The notes beneath the pieces were generated by a model. It worked only from the letters and a program-made list of their open reading frames with translations, searched no databases and was not told the DNA's origin. The translations under genes and the position numbers were made by a program. This document shows, one piece after another, positions 45,087-56,504 of a DNA stretch of 64,000 nt (position 1 is its first letter; each line of letters opens with the position of its first letter). Source of the DNA: Medicago truncatula (taxonomy: Eukaryota > Streptophyta > Magnoliopsida > Fabales > Fabaceae); the NCBI RefSeq assembly GCF_003473485.1, contig NC_053043.1:1870001-1934000 (forward strand), given 5' to 3'.

Positions 45087-45855
45087 AATTTTGATTTCTT
45101 CCTTAAAATTGATTTTGATTTATTCCTATGAAACTTGGACTATATGTGATGAAAGTTTGAAAATTGTGTTTTACATCAAATTTGTTTTATGTAAAAACAT
45201 CCTAACATGAATGACTTTATTTCAGTCATTTTTAACCAAATTAATTTTATATATTGATTTCATTCACTCATAATTGATAGACACTCAGAAAAGGAACTAT
45301 CATATTTATGACATTTTCATACACAACAACACCAACTATGTAATGTGTAAAGCATGAAAGGTTGGAATAACACATTTCTGGTTTAAGTGGTAAGAAGTTT
45401 AGTTTTCTTTTAACATTAACGTTAAATTTTCTAAAGTAGAAGCATACATCAAAACACACACAGAGAAGGAACAAAGAATACTGGAACCTGAAAATCGAAA
45501 GAAGTGCTTTTTAAATCGGTGATGAGAGAGAGAGAAAGAATTTTGAACAACTTCTTGAATCAAATACTCTCTGAATTGGGAAATTGAAGAGGCACCCATT
45601 CATTTCTCAACAATGACTTAGAGACCATATTTCCAGGTTCAATTAAATAGTTGAAAAACGTGGAATTGGAAAATTGAAAAGGAAATGAATTATGAAGATT
45701 GTTTGTCTTTCCTTTGGTATGGAACTCGAAATGAATGGGTGCATCCGAAGAGAACGGAAAGAGAATTGAATAGACACATTTTTATCTTCCATGTAGCATT
45801 GAAATTATAACTAAAATTTTAGACAATTAAGGAAACATTAATTTGATTTATTATA

Positions 45856-46767
45856 GGCTTAAATATACAATGTCCATGTAATTTGGACGCGTTTTGATTT
45901 TCCTTCTTGTAAAAAAAATAATTTAAAAACATCCTACAATTTTTTTTTTTGTTTTAAAAAGGTCCTTGGCCCCACTTTTTTGCTGACATGGGATGACTTT
46001 GGCCACGTGGCAGTTGCTGACTGTGCAACTTTTGCAACGTGGGCCTGACGTGACAATCCACGTCATTATAAAATTATTTTTTTAAATCTGAAAATTATTT
46101 TTTAAAATTACAAAAACTGAAAATAAATTAAAAAATCATAAAAAAATTCCAATTTTTTTTTTTTAAATATGAAGAAAAAAATTGGAAATTAGTGTTTTTA
46201 AAATCTAGAAGTAAAATTTTTGAAAAATAAAATTAAAAATTATATAATCTCAAAATTTATAACTTTTGAAAATATAATTTAATTTTCAGAATTAAAAAAA
46301 AATGAATTTTCGAAAATTTAATTTTCAGAATTTTGAAAAAAAAAATTTTTAACTAAAAATCGAAAATTTAATTTTCAGATTTTTTTATGATTTTTAATTT
46401 AAAAAAATGAATTTTCAGAATTTTGAAGAAAAAATTAATTTTTAATTTTTTTTATGATTTTTATATTTATTTTCGGATTTTTAATTTAAAAAATGAATTT
46501 TTTAGAATTTTGAAAAAAATAAACAAAAATTAATTATGTGGCATGCCACGTGGCAAAAGTTGCACAGTCAGCAACTGCCACGTGGCAAAAGTTGCACAGT
46601 CAGCAACTGCCACGTGGCCAAAACCATGCCACTTCAACTGAATTGTGGGGCTAGGGACCTTTTTAAAACAAAAAAAAATATTTACAGGGATGTTTTTAAT
46701 TATTTTTTTTACAAGGACGAAAATCAAAACGCATTCAAATTATAGAGACAGATTGCATATTTAAGCC
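45856..46767. mobile_element. Mutator-type foldback element with G-box repeats (family D)
   Basis: A 912-bp element. The left end ggcttaaatatacaatgtcc and the right end (complement ggcttaaatatgcaatctgt) are inverted repeats. Matching cgttttgattttcgtccttgt blocks continue inward. The flanks are the perfect 9-bp repeat tttattata (45847-45855, 46768-46776). The left arm carries one and the right arm three CCACGTGG palindromes. In the right arm they lie in a 32-bp tandem unit (46545-46576, 46577-46608, then partial). The inner part is AT-rich foldback sequence. No transposase is present. Confidence 0.9.
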
Positions 46768-46871
46768 TTTATTATATTGTATGAAATATTTTTGTTGATC
46801 TACAAGGTTTGAAACCTTCCTGTCAAATCGTTATGGCTGGGAACATTGTTTTTGTCATGTAATATGTAATA

Positions 46872-47056
46872 GAGTTGTGTTATTTGAACAATCATTTAGA
46901 TGACAACTTGTATGACAACCATAAATTTACAAAGAAAAAGCGGAATTGACACAAAAATCAAAACAATAGAGAGAGAAAGTAAAAACATAATATAAATATG
47001 AGAGATAAAGTTGTCACAAAAATTATTAAAAAATAGTTGTACAAATATTATTTCTC
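46872..47056. mobile_element. Short Mutator-type MITE (family C)
   Basis: A 185-bp element beginning gagttgtgttatttgaacaa and ending ttgtacaaatattatttctc, with a perfect 9-bp duplication tatgtaata (46863-46871, 47057-47065). It sits 105 bp from the right end of the family D element. Confidence 0.85.
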
Positions 47057-47630
47057 TATGTAATATGTGTTGCCCAAGACACCAAGAAAATGGTTTGTTT
47101 GATGAATGTGTTCCTACACACATTCATAAGAAATGCATTGCTACTTATATAATCATTCCTTGTGAGTGGGGTGTAACTATTCCCATGCAACAAAAAACTT
47201 GCTAGAAAACTCGATAGCATAGTTAATAATCTCCATCACGATCAAGTCAAGTATTTTATAATGTGTTGTGGGGTGATTTCGATGTATCATTCCTTCCACC
47301 AATTCAAGCATACTTTTTCCGACGACACTTTAAATCCAATAGGTTTTTTCAGATGACGCCTTTGTCGTGTCCTTGTTTCGTTGAGTGACGCCGACATTTT
47401 TTGTCCCTTTGCCACCGCTTAAGGCTTTTTTCCCTTTACTTTCTCCATGAGAGCATTCCCTTCATTTTGTTTCCCCTTTTGTAGTCGTTGTTTCGTCGAT
47501 TAGTGTCTCCCCTTTGTTGCCGCTTATTTCCTTTTCCTTTCTCGGCAGAGCCTTTCCTTTCATCTATCTAGAACTTACTAACTTTTTAACAGCTCATGAA
47601 TAGAAATGGATATATGATTGCTATGTAATA

Positions 47631-47925
47631 CTCCCTCCGTCCCAATTTAACTGAGTTAGTTTAAATTTTCACACAGATTAAAAAAAATGTACTATAAATG
47701 AAATAGAGAGAAAAATGGTTTTGAGTGTCTTTTGCAAGTATTAGTGCATTCTTCTTTATCATAAATGTAAAGTAGAATATATTGAATTGGAAGTGGTGAA
47801 AATAATATTAATTAGAGTTATAATTGAAAAAAAGTAATTAATGTTGTATTGAAAATTGAAATGGATCAAGATTCCTAGAACAATATTTTTTTACAAATGG
47901 TTCAGTTATCACAGAACGGAGGGAG
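47631..47925. mobile_element. Stowaway-type (Tc1/mariner) MITE
   Basis: 295 bp, ends ctccctccgtcccaatttaa and cacagaacggagggag, with a TA duplication on each side. This is the classic plant Stowaway terminus. Confidence 0.88.
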
Positions 47926-47927
47926 TA

Positions 47928-50003
47928 GTAATAATGAGAAGTTATATGAGTATTGATTTTGTATTATTACTAGAAAGCAAGGGTGTTCGTGGGGTAGTTT
48001 ATAATTATTTTAAAGCAAAAAACTACTGAATCCAAAGATAAAATCACATGCATTTTGGTTTGGTTTGGATTACTTATTTAAAAATAACTAATTTGATCTA
48101 ATTAAATGTCAACTTTGGGACAACCAAACTACAAGTGTAAGAAGTTATACCAATACTAATATTATAAAGACACAAAATCAATTCGTTTTAATATACTAAA
48201 ATTACTATTACAAAATAACAATGATCGAATTATGTTTGAAATATATGTAATAATAAAAACATATTAAATTAAGCTAATAAGTATTATTAAAAAGAAAACA
48301 AATAAATACATAGATTTATGAAATATATCATACTAATAACATAAATTATTAAAATTTAGGTATGCGACATAGTTTTAAAAAAGTGATATGAATAAAAAAT
48401 TTGTGTGTGTTTTATTTTTTTAGACCTAATTATAGTTTTAATTTAGATCGGTTTAAATATGATCACCTCTACTAATAAGATAATGTGCGTTCACACAAGT
48501 ATTTTTATTTTTACGCATGTGTGTAAAAAGAAGAAAATACAAAATAATTGATGAATAAAAATGAAAGATCAAATAAATAAATAATTGATGATGTTCCTCA
48601 TTCACATTCATAGAGGTCGCTTATGAAATCTATAATTTTACCATAAGACAATGGAACATATTATAAAATTTATGCAATTATATAAAAAAATTGTTTGATA
48701 GAAAATCGATGAATATAGTACATAAAGGTATGTAAGGGTTAAGTTTACACTAACTTTATACAACTATAACATATATAGTATTCATTCGCATATGAGATGC
48801 ATGACTTCAAAAGCCGTATCTAATACATGAAGAATGAGGGAGGGAGATAAAATTATGGTGTGATAACATGTAGTTGGTGGTGTTTTAGGTGATTAGCATG
48901 CATAACTCCAATAGTGATATTTACTATGATTTTACATGAAAAATATGGTTGATATATGTCGGCGGAGTGGGCCATGTAGTTGATGGTGTTGGTGATTAAT
49001 ATGTACGACTCCAATAATCAAATTTAGTTCAATGAAGGAGAATAATTTACTATTTAATTTAGAAAGATTTATTAATTTTTTTAAAGATATTAATTATGTT
49101 TTTATCTTTTTCCTTAATATTAATATATAACACTTAAATTTATAAATTAAAAAGTAAAATTCTCAATTTTAGATTAAGTTCAATAATTTAGTAAAGTATC
49201 CATGTTTTAACTCTAATTTTAACAATACTTTGTTGATTTTACTTACTTCGCAGCTATATTTTAAATTTTACCAGTCTCTTTCTCGGTGAACCCTCTTTCT
49301 CTTAATAATTTGAGGGATAAGAGGGAACGTTAAATTGCTATACTACTTTCAAAATTTAAATATTATCATCCTAACTTTCAAAAGAATTAACAAAAAGTTA
49401 AAGATAAAAAGTTCAAAAAATGAAATATAAACAAAAAATAAAAAATATTCTACGGAAATAACAAAAAAAAAGAATATCAACCATATGAACGAATTAGAGG
49501 TAAAAGTATTCAAACTAAATTCCAATCTTAAAGTCTCTTGATCTCTTTAAAATGTCTTAATATTTCTAACTCTTTTTTTTTTTTTTTTAAGGATTAATAT
49601 TTCTAACTCTCTTTAATCTTTTTTTGACTACTTAATCATCATCAATAAAATAATCTCATTGTACTTGTTCCGTCAATTTTGTTTTTGTGTCATTCTCTAT
49701 CCATTATAGCAAAAAAAAAAAAAAAAAAATACTTTAATCATTTTTTTTTAATAAAACATTGAGTTTGCCGAGGACTCTTTTTACTATCGGTTTATAAAAA
49801 AAGACATTAGTATTGATGTAACTATAGAACTAGTAAACTATTTGATTAAGTCGTTGAAAAAACTGTAAAATTGATTGTACCTTATTTTTTTGATAATGGA
49901 AGTTTTTGTCCCATGGTTTTTTATTCTCCAACCTTGAGATGGGTTTTCAAGGCTAAAAATTGTGGCGACCTTATTTACAACTTTGACACTTTTTATTGTT
50001 GTT
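47928..50003. other. Intergenic, AT-rich, nothing supported
   Basis: No protein-like frame, RNA gene or inverted repeat is recognised. There are long A and T runs near 49570 and 49710. A weak local duplication (tgtagttggtggtgttttag near 48871, tgtagttgatggtgttggtg near 48975) may be an old tandem copy. Confidence 0.4.
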
Positions 50004-50018
50004 AATGTTGATATGTTC

Positions 50019-50156
50019 CATCAAGAGTTGTAGCTCAAGTAGCAAAAATGTTAAAATTATTAGGCCGGATGTTATGACCGGGGTTCGAACTCCGATATCT
50101 CAATTTGTGTGTGTGAATTTATAATGACTTTGCCATTTTGTCTATCTACCAAAAAA
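50019..50156 (+). mobile_element. tRNA-derived SINE with target duplication
   Basis: Box A gttgtagctcaagtagcaaa, box B ggggttcgaactccgatatc, a tgtgtgtgaattt stretch, the ccattttgtctatctacc 3' signature and a short A-tail. A perfect 15-base duplication, aatgttgatatgttc, lies at 50004-50018 and 50157-50171. This is the best preserved of three copies (others at 16000 and 40054). Confidence 0.88.
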
Positions 50157-50765
50157 AATGTTGATATGTTCATTTTGTTGATTAGATTAATTCCGCAGGA
50201 AAGAAATATCTAACGATTCTGTATATTTGAGAGGAGTTTTCCACATCAAAATTGAGGTGTCCTTATTTATAGCTTTATGAATTGGTATAGTTTGTGTTGG
50301 TTGTATCTCGTAATTTTGTAATATTGTTGATAAAAAAAGAGATAATTTAACTATTGGTATATTCCGTTGTAATTAAATAGCCTTTCTTTGATATCTAGCA
50401 AAATGATTTTTAAAAAATATTAATTATATAAATAGATTATTAGTGATCTTGTAATAAAAAATGCAAGGATGCAAGCTATGGGTTGAACCACCAGATTCCA
50501 TGGTTAGCAATTTCATAATCCATCATCTTGTTATATTATTATTACTCACAAAAGAATGAAATTAGAGGTCATAGCATCATACGTGTATTAAGACGTTAGA
50601 AGAATTGAGAGAATGAGACATCCCAAGTGTATAATATAGAATAATCAATCACAAACCATAAATTAGTTGCTACATTTTTTTTCTCCATAATACTTGCTAC
50701 ATTTATTTATATATTTATTTTATCATCATTTCTCATGCAACATATGGGTTCCATTATTACATATA

Positions 50766-50794
50766 ACCGGTGCATTGCACCGGTATATAACTAG
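50766..50794 (+). mobile_element. Helitron-like 3' terminus
   Basis: A near-perfect palindrome, ACCGGTGCA-T-TGCACCGGT (50766-50784), is followed six bases later by CTAG (50791-50794) and T. It has the same layout as 37341-37374. The 5' boundary is unknown. Confidence 0.5.
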
Positions 50795-50816
50795 TATTAA
50801 TATAAGAAAGTAATCA

Positions 50817-50850
<34 letters not shown>

Positions 50851-50936
50851 CATGCATTCCACGTACTAATTAAACACACACTGTGTAACCTTGTAGAGTA
50901 CAAAAGTCAAAGGAAGATGAACAAGTGAAAGTGTGT

Positions 50937-51206
50937 TTAAGGACTGGTGGTGGAAGGTGGTGGGGTGAGGAATGGGAAAATGGTTGAAAATTTGGGGATG
51001 GAGGGAATGTTTGGGAATGGAGGACAATCTGGCTTAGGCAGTGGTGGAAATGAAAATGAAGGCAATGGTGGAAAGCCTGGGAAATTTGTTAAAGCTTGTT
51101 CAGTAGTACTTGCTTGCAAAAGATTTCTAGCTGCTAGGCTCAAGCTCATGTTTGAGAAGCTTAAAGCAAAAAAGAAAATTATGATGAAGGATTTCTTTGA
51201 GGCCAT
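50937..51206 (-). CDS. Secreted proline-rich peptide (AARNLLQ type), copy 1
   Basis: 89 residues, no intron. A signal peptide (MASKKSFIIIFFFALSFSN...) is cleaved probably near LSLA|A; the conserved AARNLLQ motif follows directly. The mature part is Pro/Phe/Leu-rich with FPPLP and PxxPKP units (PGFPPLPSFSFPPLPKP, IPSIPKFSTIFPF) and ends PPPSTTSP. It is probably an apoplastic or cell-wall peptide; no enzyme motif is present. The open frame extends to a TTG further upstream, but the ATG at 51206 begins the signal peptide, and a TATATATA at 51297-51304 fits a start near 51270. It shares its N-terminal layout and tail with 54575-54853, so the two are tandem paralogues about 3.4 kb apart. I do not know a defined function. 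Confidence 0.75.
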   Translation of the reverse strand: MASKKSFIIIFFFALSFSNMSLSLAARNLLQASTTEQALTNFPGFPPLPSFSFPPLPKPDCPPFPNIPSIPKFSTIFPFLTPPPSTTSP

Positions 51207-51296
51207 GGTTAAGAATGAAGAGGAATGTTGCAAAATATGCAAATGGGAGATATGGTTTGAAATTGTATGTGAGGCTAAAGGGGAATGTTTGGTAAA

Positions 51297-51304
51297 TATA
51301 TATA
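51297..51304 (-). promoter_or_regulatory. TATA box of secreted peptide copy 1
   Basis: TATATATA about 90 bases upstream of the ATG at 51206. Confidence 0.5.
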
Positions 51305-51651
51305 GAGTTAGAGTGAAACTAATTTAGTGAACAAAAAAAAAAGTCTTAGCAATTTTTGTTAGCTCACCTTTGATAAGCACTAATGAGATGGGGTTGTTAT
51401 TAAGTTTGTAGCCCCCAACTATTCAAATGTAGGATGGTCACTGAAGATATTTACTTTTCGAAGCATTAAATCTTCAGTAATTAAAATCACTATAAATACA
51501 AATGTGACTCAACAAATTCTGGTAACCGAATGAGAGAATAAATATTTTGGCGGTTCACTGCGACGGGGGTAAGACACATAGCAATTTTTACAAAAAAAAA
51601 GACAGATTTTTCTCGACTTAATTGACTTGTTGGTTTGATCCATGTTATATG

Positions 51652-52037
51652 TGTAACACCCACGGTTGACGAGGACAAGGGAGTGATCGCCAGTGCACAA
51701 GGTACGACAATGAGCGGCTCTCAACAGCTTTTAGAGGAACTGAATCACATCGGAATGAGAGGGATCCTGAGGTTATGTAGGTATGAGACTACATGGTTGA
51801 AAGTAGATTTATAAGAATTGTTTGGTACTACCTATATCAACAAGATGCATCTTCTTTTGGTAGCCCATTCCATAAGAACTCCACAGTTAAGCGTGATTGA
51901 CTTGGAGTACTCTTTGGATGGGTTACCTACCGGGAAGTTTCTCGGTAAGCGTGCGAGTGAGGACAAAACACGTTGAAAAGACTCGTGTTGGTTTGTAGAG
52001 TCAGTCGGCAATGCTTAAAGTCGTCTGGGATGTTACA
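51652..52037 (+). mobile_element. Solo LTR of a Cassandra-type TRIM element
   Basis: 386 bp starting TGTAACACCC and ending ATGTTACA, with a perfect 5-bp duplication, atatg, on both sides (51647-51651, 52038-52042). Positions about 51865-51955 resemble plant 5S rRNA: agaactccacagttaagcgt, then ggatgggtt-acct and gggaagt. Cassandra LTRs are known to carry such 5S-like promoter sequence. Only one LTR is present, so the element is a fossil left by LTR-LTR recombination. Confidence 0.88.
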
Positions 52038-52044
52038 ATATGTA

Positions 52045-52165
52045 CTTCGGGTCTTATTTATAAGAAATATTTGAGTCAAAAAAAGTTGATATATCTATTT
52101 AAAAAATTAGACTAGATACATCAACTTTTGTTGTTCCAAATATTTCTTATAAATAATAGTCTTGT
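52045..52165. mobile_element. Small inverted-repeat MITE
   Basis: gtcttatttataagaaatat and its inverse atatttcttataaataatag flank agttgatatatct/agatacatcaactt. The roughly 50-base arms form a hairpin, close to Stowaway types in legumes. It adjoins the Cassandra LTR. Confidence 0.6.
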
Positions 52166-52279
52166 TTAAATGTGGTTCAGTTTCAAACGGATTCAAATTA
52201 AAATCACAAATTTATCAACAATTATTTTTTTGAAAAATCAACAAAACTAAATATTATTAGATGTATTTGAGCATCTTTT

Positions 52280-53215
52280 TGTGAACATCGTTCGGCTGGT
52301 AGATGGATGATGGTTTCTTGATAGTATTTATCGTGTTTGTGGGTATTCCTCTTTGTTTTGAAAGGATCCATGGGTGGATACAACAACTCTTTGTGTTAGA
52401 TTCAGACGGCTTTATGATTTATCTCAATATAAATTGACGACAGTAGATGAGATGTATTCTTTAGGATGAGGGTTGAGTGGGGAGGTGCGAAGGTGGCGGG
52501 GGAGGTTGTTTGCTTGGGAGGGGAAGTTGGTAGGGGAGTGCGTTGAACTGTTATCTTTAGTTGTTTTGCAGGTTAGCGTGGAGGACCGATGGATTTGGAA
52601 GATACATTTTCTTCCCATCGTTATATTGTGAGTAGAGCTTATAATATTTTGACAGTGGTGGATCGTGATAATTATTCTGAGAATAGTCCAGCTTTGTGGC
52701 TAAAAGCGGTGCCTTTAAAAGTTTCTCTTTTTGCTTGGTGTTTGCTTCTCAACCGTGTGCACAAAGGAGGATAACTTGGTCCATCGTAGGGTTATTTCTA
52801 ATAATGATCAAATATGTTGTGGAGCTTGTGGCATGAATGAAGATAGCGACCACTTATTTTTTAAATGCGATTTTTATGGTACACTTTGGTCCTTGGTCTC
52901 AGGTTGGTTAGGTTTCTCAACAGTTTTTCAAGGTCATTTACGTTATCATATTGTTTAGTAATTTGGTGGCTTGGGAGGGTCGTCCAAACATGTTTGGATG
53001 TCTCTTCATATTATTTGGCTAGCGTGTGGATTATTTAAAAAGAGAGGAATAGACATGTCTTTCAACGAAAGAAGGAGCAGCTTCAGTCGTTAAGTGAAAA
53101 GGTTAAACTTCTCCCTTTTTAACGGTTGATATCGAAATATGTCATGTTCGATTTTCATTACCAAATTTGGAGGTTTTACTCCATTTTCCGTTGCAGAATT
53201 GTTTCTTAGTTTTTT
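52280..53215 (+). mobile_element. 5'-truncated LINE (reverse transcriptase C-terminus, zf-RVT)
   Basis: Broken frames encode the tail of an L1-type polyprotein. Near 52290-52440 are FWYDRWIG-like residues (decayed), then at 52590 HRYIVSRAYNIL and AVPLKVSLFAWCLLLNRV. At 52770-52950 come DNLVHRRVISNNDQICCGAC, then CGMNEDSDHLFFKCDFYGTL, the zinc-binding Cys/His set of zf-RVT. Further on HIIWLACVWII-like and ERNRHVFQRKKEQLQSL residues follow. It has frame breaks and no intact domain. Neither the 3' tail nor a target duplication is clear. Confidence 0.8.
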
Positions 53216-53219
53216 TGTT

Positions 53220-54574
53220 TACTCTTTTTGATATTGTCCAATGTAATTGTTGATATTTCGTTAAGTTCTCTATCATACCTTGTAGGGGACTTGTTTTTTT
53301 TTTGAGGAAATTGTAGGGGAGTTATTGTTCACTTAGTAATAATATATTTCATTTTGCCCTTTAAAATAAAAAAAATATTTAAAAAAATATTAAACCTTAG
53401 CGCATTTTTTTTTTTTTGGTAAGAAACCTTAGCGCATGATACATCATATTGTATGAAGTAATATGATATGTCATGGCTATGTATAGAATGAACATATAAA
53501 AAAAATTGGTCTATCACCAAACATTTTTTTTTATCTCTTACCGCCGTTAGACTAGATGATCGAACAAATTTGAATATAGTCTAGTCTATCCACACAAAAC
53601 TTAACTCACCAACTCCATCCTTCTCATTTCATGCTCTTTCAGTTCCCAAACAGTCAAAAAATATAACATTATTCTTCGTCAAAACAAATATAAAATAATA
53701 TCATTTATTAATTTTTGCTTCATATATGTGTAAAATTTTGAGACATATTTGAGACAAAATATATAAGCTTGTTTATCACGTTATATTTAGTTTTGTTCAA
53801 AATGTGTGTGAAATATTGGGATAGATTTTTTTATAAAATATGCAAATTTCATGCATTTTTTTTTTTTTTATGTTAAATTTTTTCCAAAGGTGTTTCAAAC
53901 TTTGAAACAGAGTTGGGACGATATATAATATAATTTTCTGATTTTTTTTTTTTATGAAATTTATCCTAAATTTGTGCAAAACTTTGAAATAGATTTGAGA
54001 CAAAATATGTAAGTTTCTTTATCATTTTATATTCGGACCTGTACTCTAAAACAAGTGCAAATATTCAGACAAATTTCGAACCAAATATTTTTTTTCTTAC
54101 ATGGAAAAAGAAAAGAAAAACAAGGAAAGAAACTATTTCCTAAAAAAGGACACAACTGGTAGACAGTAATCAAAACATGATGTGGTAGACAGTTTGGTTA
54201 AAAATTCGTATGTGATTGGGTATAGATTGTCACATAAAGCACCAAGATCAATTAATTTAATCTTGTAATAAGTCCACTCAAATTATGTCAAGTTCGAAAT
54301 GCAAATAATAAAATTTCCGTATAACTTAGCAATAACATAGGAAAATAAGCATGTACGTACATTATGAAATAAAACTTTTATTTATTATCATATAGTGTAC
54401 CTATTACAACATATCTCCAAGTACATAAAATAATGAAAAAAAGAAAGGGAATATATAACATCCCATGCACGCAAGTCTGAAGAAAAATGAAGGCGATATA
54501 TGACACACACCCAACAACTAATGAACAATGTATAATATGATAAATATATCTATAAAACACACTTGACATGAACT
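53220..54574. other. Intergenic, nothing supported
   Basis: T-rich, with repeated short phrases (aaatttgagacaaaatat near 53745 and 53990; gtgcaaaactttgaa) suggesting weak tandem duplication near 53700-54080. No gene. Confidence 0.4.
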
Positions 54575-54853
54575 TCAAGGGTTGGTTTTTGAAGGTGGTG
54601 GAGAAAAGAAAGGGAATATTGTCGGCAAAGTGTTTGGAAGTGGTGGAAGAGTGAACTGGGGAATAGATGGCTGAGTAGGTTTTGGCAATGCTGCAGGGAT
54701 TGTTGGCAAAGGTGGCAGCAATGTTGGTTTTGGAAGTGTAGGTGTAGTTGGATTTGTTGTCTGAAGAAGATTGCGAGCTGCTAGGGTAATGTCCATGTTT
54801 GAGAAGGAAATAGCAATGAAAATTGCCAAAATGAAGGAATTATAGGAAGCCAT
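54575..54853 (-). CDS. Secreted proline-rich peptide (AARNLLQ type), copy 2
   Basis: 92 residues, no intron. Signal peptide MASYNSFILAIFIAISFSN..., cleavage probably near ITLA|A, then AARNLLQ. The mature part is built from short Pro units (TLPKPTLLPPLPTIP, LPKPTQPSIPQFTLPPLP) and ends FPFFSPPPSKTNP. Compared with copy 1 (50937-51206), the SFSNM and AARNLLQ blocks and the FPF-PPPS tail are shared, while the Pro-rich middle has diverged. A cell-wall or apoplastic role is likely, but the exact function is unknown. Confidence 0.75.
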   Translation of the reverse strand: MASYNSFILAIFIAISFSNMDITLAARNLLQTTNPTTPTLPKPTLLPPLPTIPAALPKPTQPSIPQFTLPPLPNTLPTIFPFFSPPPSKTNP

Positions 54854-55761
54854 GGCAAAATTAGGGCTTTGTGATGAATGTTTAGTAGATTTTGCTATGA
54901 GTTAGTTAACTAGCTTGTGTTGTGTGCATATTCATGGGACTAGTGGAAGGCCTTTTATGGACAAAACCTTTTGAGTGTTTTTCCATGTTGGTTTAGCTAA
55001 TTAACCTTTCCTTTGGTGGTGGTGGTTGCCGTTGGATACTATAAACATATTAGAGTCTCAAAAGTTGTTGGACATCAAACTTTTTGATTGGTTTTGAAAG
55101 AGATGAAAATAGATGATTAATTACTTGTTTGTGGGTTTACAATGTGTTTGGTAATCCAACAATGACATAACTTATGGAAAAATTATATAAGCATGTATTC
55201 ATATATATATATTGAGAAGCAGTTTCAAACCATAAATAGTTTCACTAAATAAAAAGAAATCTATAAATAGCAGCTGTTAAAAAAAAAACCGTTAAAAATC
55301 GTTAATAAGTTTTCATATTAGTTTGCAACTTCATGCTAGTGTGCAATTTTCATATTAATAACTTCACTAGACAACAATGCTATTGCTAGAACAATTCATT
55401 CACTTGCTACATTATCAAGATATTTTTGTTTTCAAATCTTAGTGTAACATACTACTAGTACAAACACCGGTTCTTGTCGAATTTAAAAAAAAAAAAAAAA
55501 TATACACTTTTTATGTAGAGGAAAAAATATATACTACATGTACAAACAGAAATTCATAAAACTTAATCAATAATTTATTTTTTTTCTAAAGCCTAACAAG
55601 AAACTCACACACACTAGGTGTTTAAAAGTTAAAATAATGTAGATTTAAATTCGCGCCCTAACATATCAAATGTTTTTGCAGGTTTTTAATAAAAAAGTTA
55701 ATCGTAAATTTACTATTCATACCTAAAGGAAGGTGCATAACTATGTCTGATTATTTGTAAT
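54854..55761. other. Intergenic, nothing supported
   Basis: The first part is the promoter side of the minus-strand peptide gene. No other feature is seen. Confidence 0.4.
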
Positions 55762-55793
55762 TAGACCATTGACCCGTGCTAACGCACGGGTCA
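55762..55793 (-). mobile_element. Helitron-like 3' terminus (minus strand)
   Basis: On the minus strand a GACCCGTGC...GCACGGGTC hairpin (55772-55793) is followed by aatggt, CTAA and T. This fits the hairpin-plus-CTRR rule for a Helitron whose body would lie to the right, towards the tandem repeats and the B3 pseudogene. The 5' TC end was not identified. Confidence 0.45.
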
Positions 55794-56205
55794 TTTTAAG
55801 AAGTTAATATTCACTGTAAAAATAAAACAATGTAGTTCGCTTGAATGTAAAAATTATCGTGAATCAAAGAATAATGTCAATTACCATAGACTTTGTTATT
55901 GTTCCATAATTCTAAGACGCAGTTCCTGTTACTTTAACATAACATATAATTTTAAAAGGGAAACTGAAGTTCGTTGACATGCAAATAGTTTCAATAAGTA
56001 AGAAAATGAATAGTACACAAAAAAGTCCTACATATTATGGAAAACTTCTATGTAGACCACATTTGATGCAACATTGGTATCATCGTTGTCCTCGTCATTA
56101 ATCAATAACTTTAAACCACCACTTGAGCAATACGTGTGAGTAGGATATGATGGTTGAGCAATAAAGAACATTACTTATCACGATAAGCACAAAATAGTGG
56201 AACAA

Positions 56206-56480
56206 AATTAGGAATGCCCAACATTTTAGGATAAAGATTAATATGAATAAAATGAAATTAATATTTTTGATGGGACATTTTTTTTTACTTAAGAATTGGC
56301 ATGTAAATAGGGAGGGCGCAGAACAAATGGATGCACTTGAAGTGGAATAAATTTAGGAAATGCCCAACATTTTAGGATAAAGATAAATACAAATAATATG
56401 AAATTAATATTCTTGATGGGGCAGTGTGTTTGACTTAAGAATTGGCTTGTAAATAGGGTTTAGGGGCGCAGAACAAATGA
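56206..56480. repeat. Tandem duplication, two units of about 140 bp
   Basis: The string aatgcccaacattttaggat, then attaatat.cttgatggg, ttaagaattggc.tgtaaata and ggcgcagaacaaatg occurs twice, in 56206-56330 and 56345-56480. Confidence 0.8.
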
Positions 56481-56504
56481 TTAGGATAATTGACTCGGGC
56501 GAAA

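Noticed and set aside
50947-51327. A 126-codon plus-strand Gly-rich open frame
   Set aside because: It is the antisense of the Pro-rich secreted peptide (Pro codons read as Gly) and has no signal peptide.
51865-51955. A 5S rRNA gene
   Set aside because: Only the internal control region and part of the 3' half match, and it lies inside a TG...CA-bounded LTR with a 5-bp duplication, so it is Cassandra LTR sequence rather than an rRNA gene.
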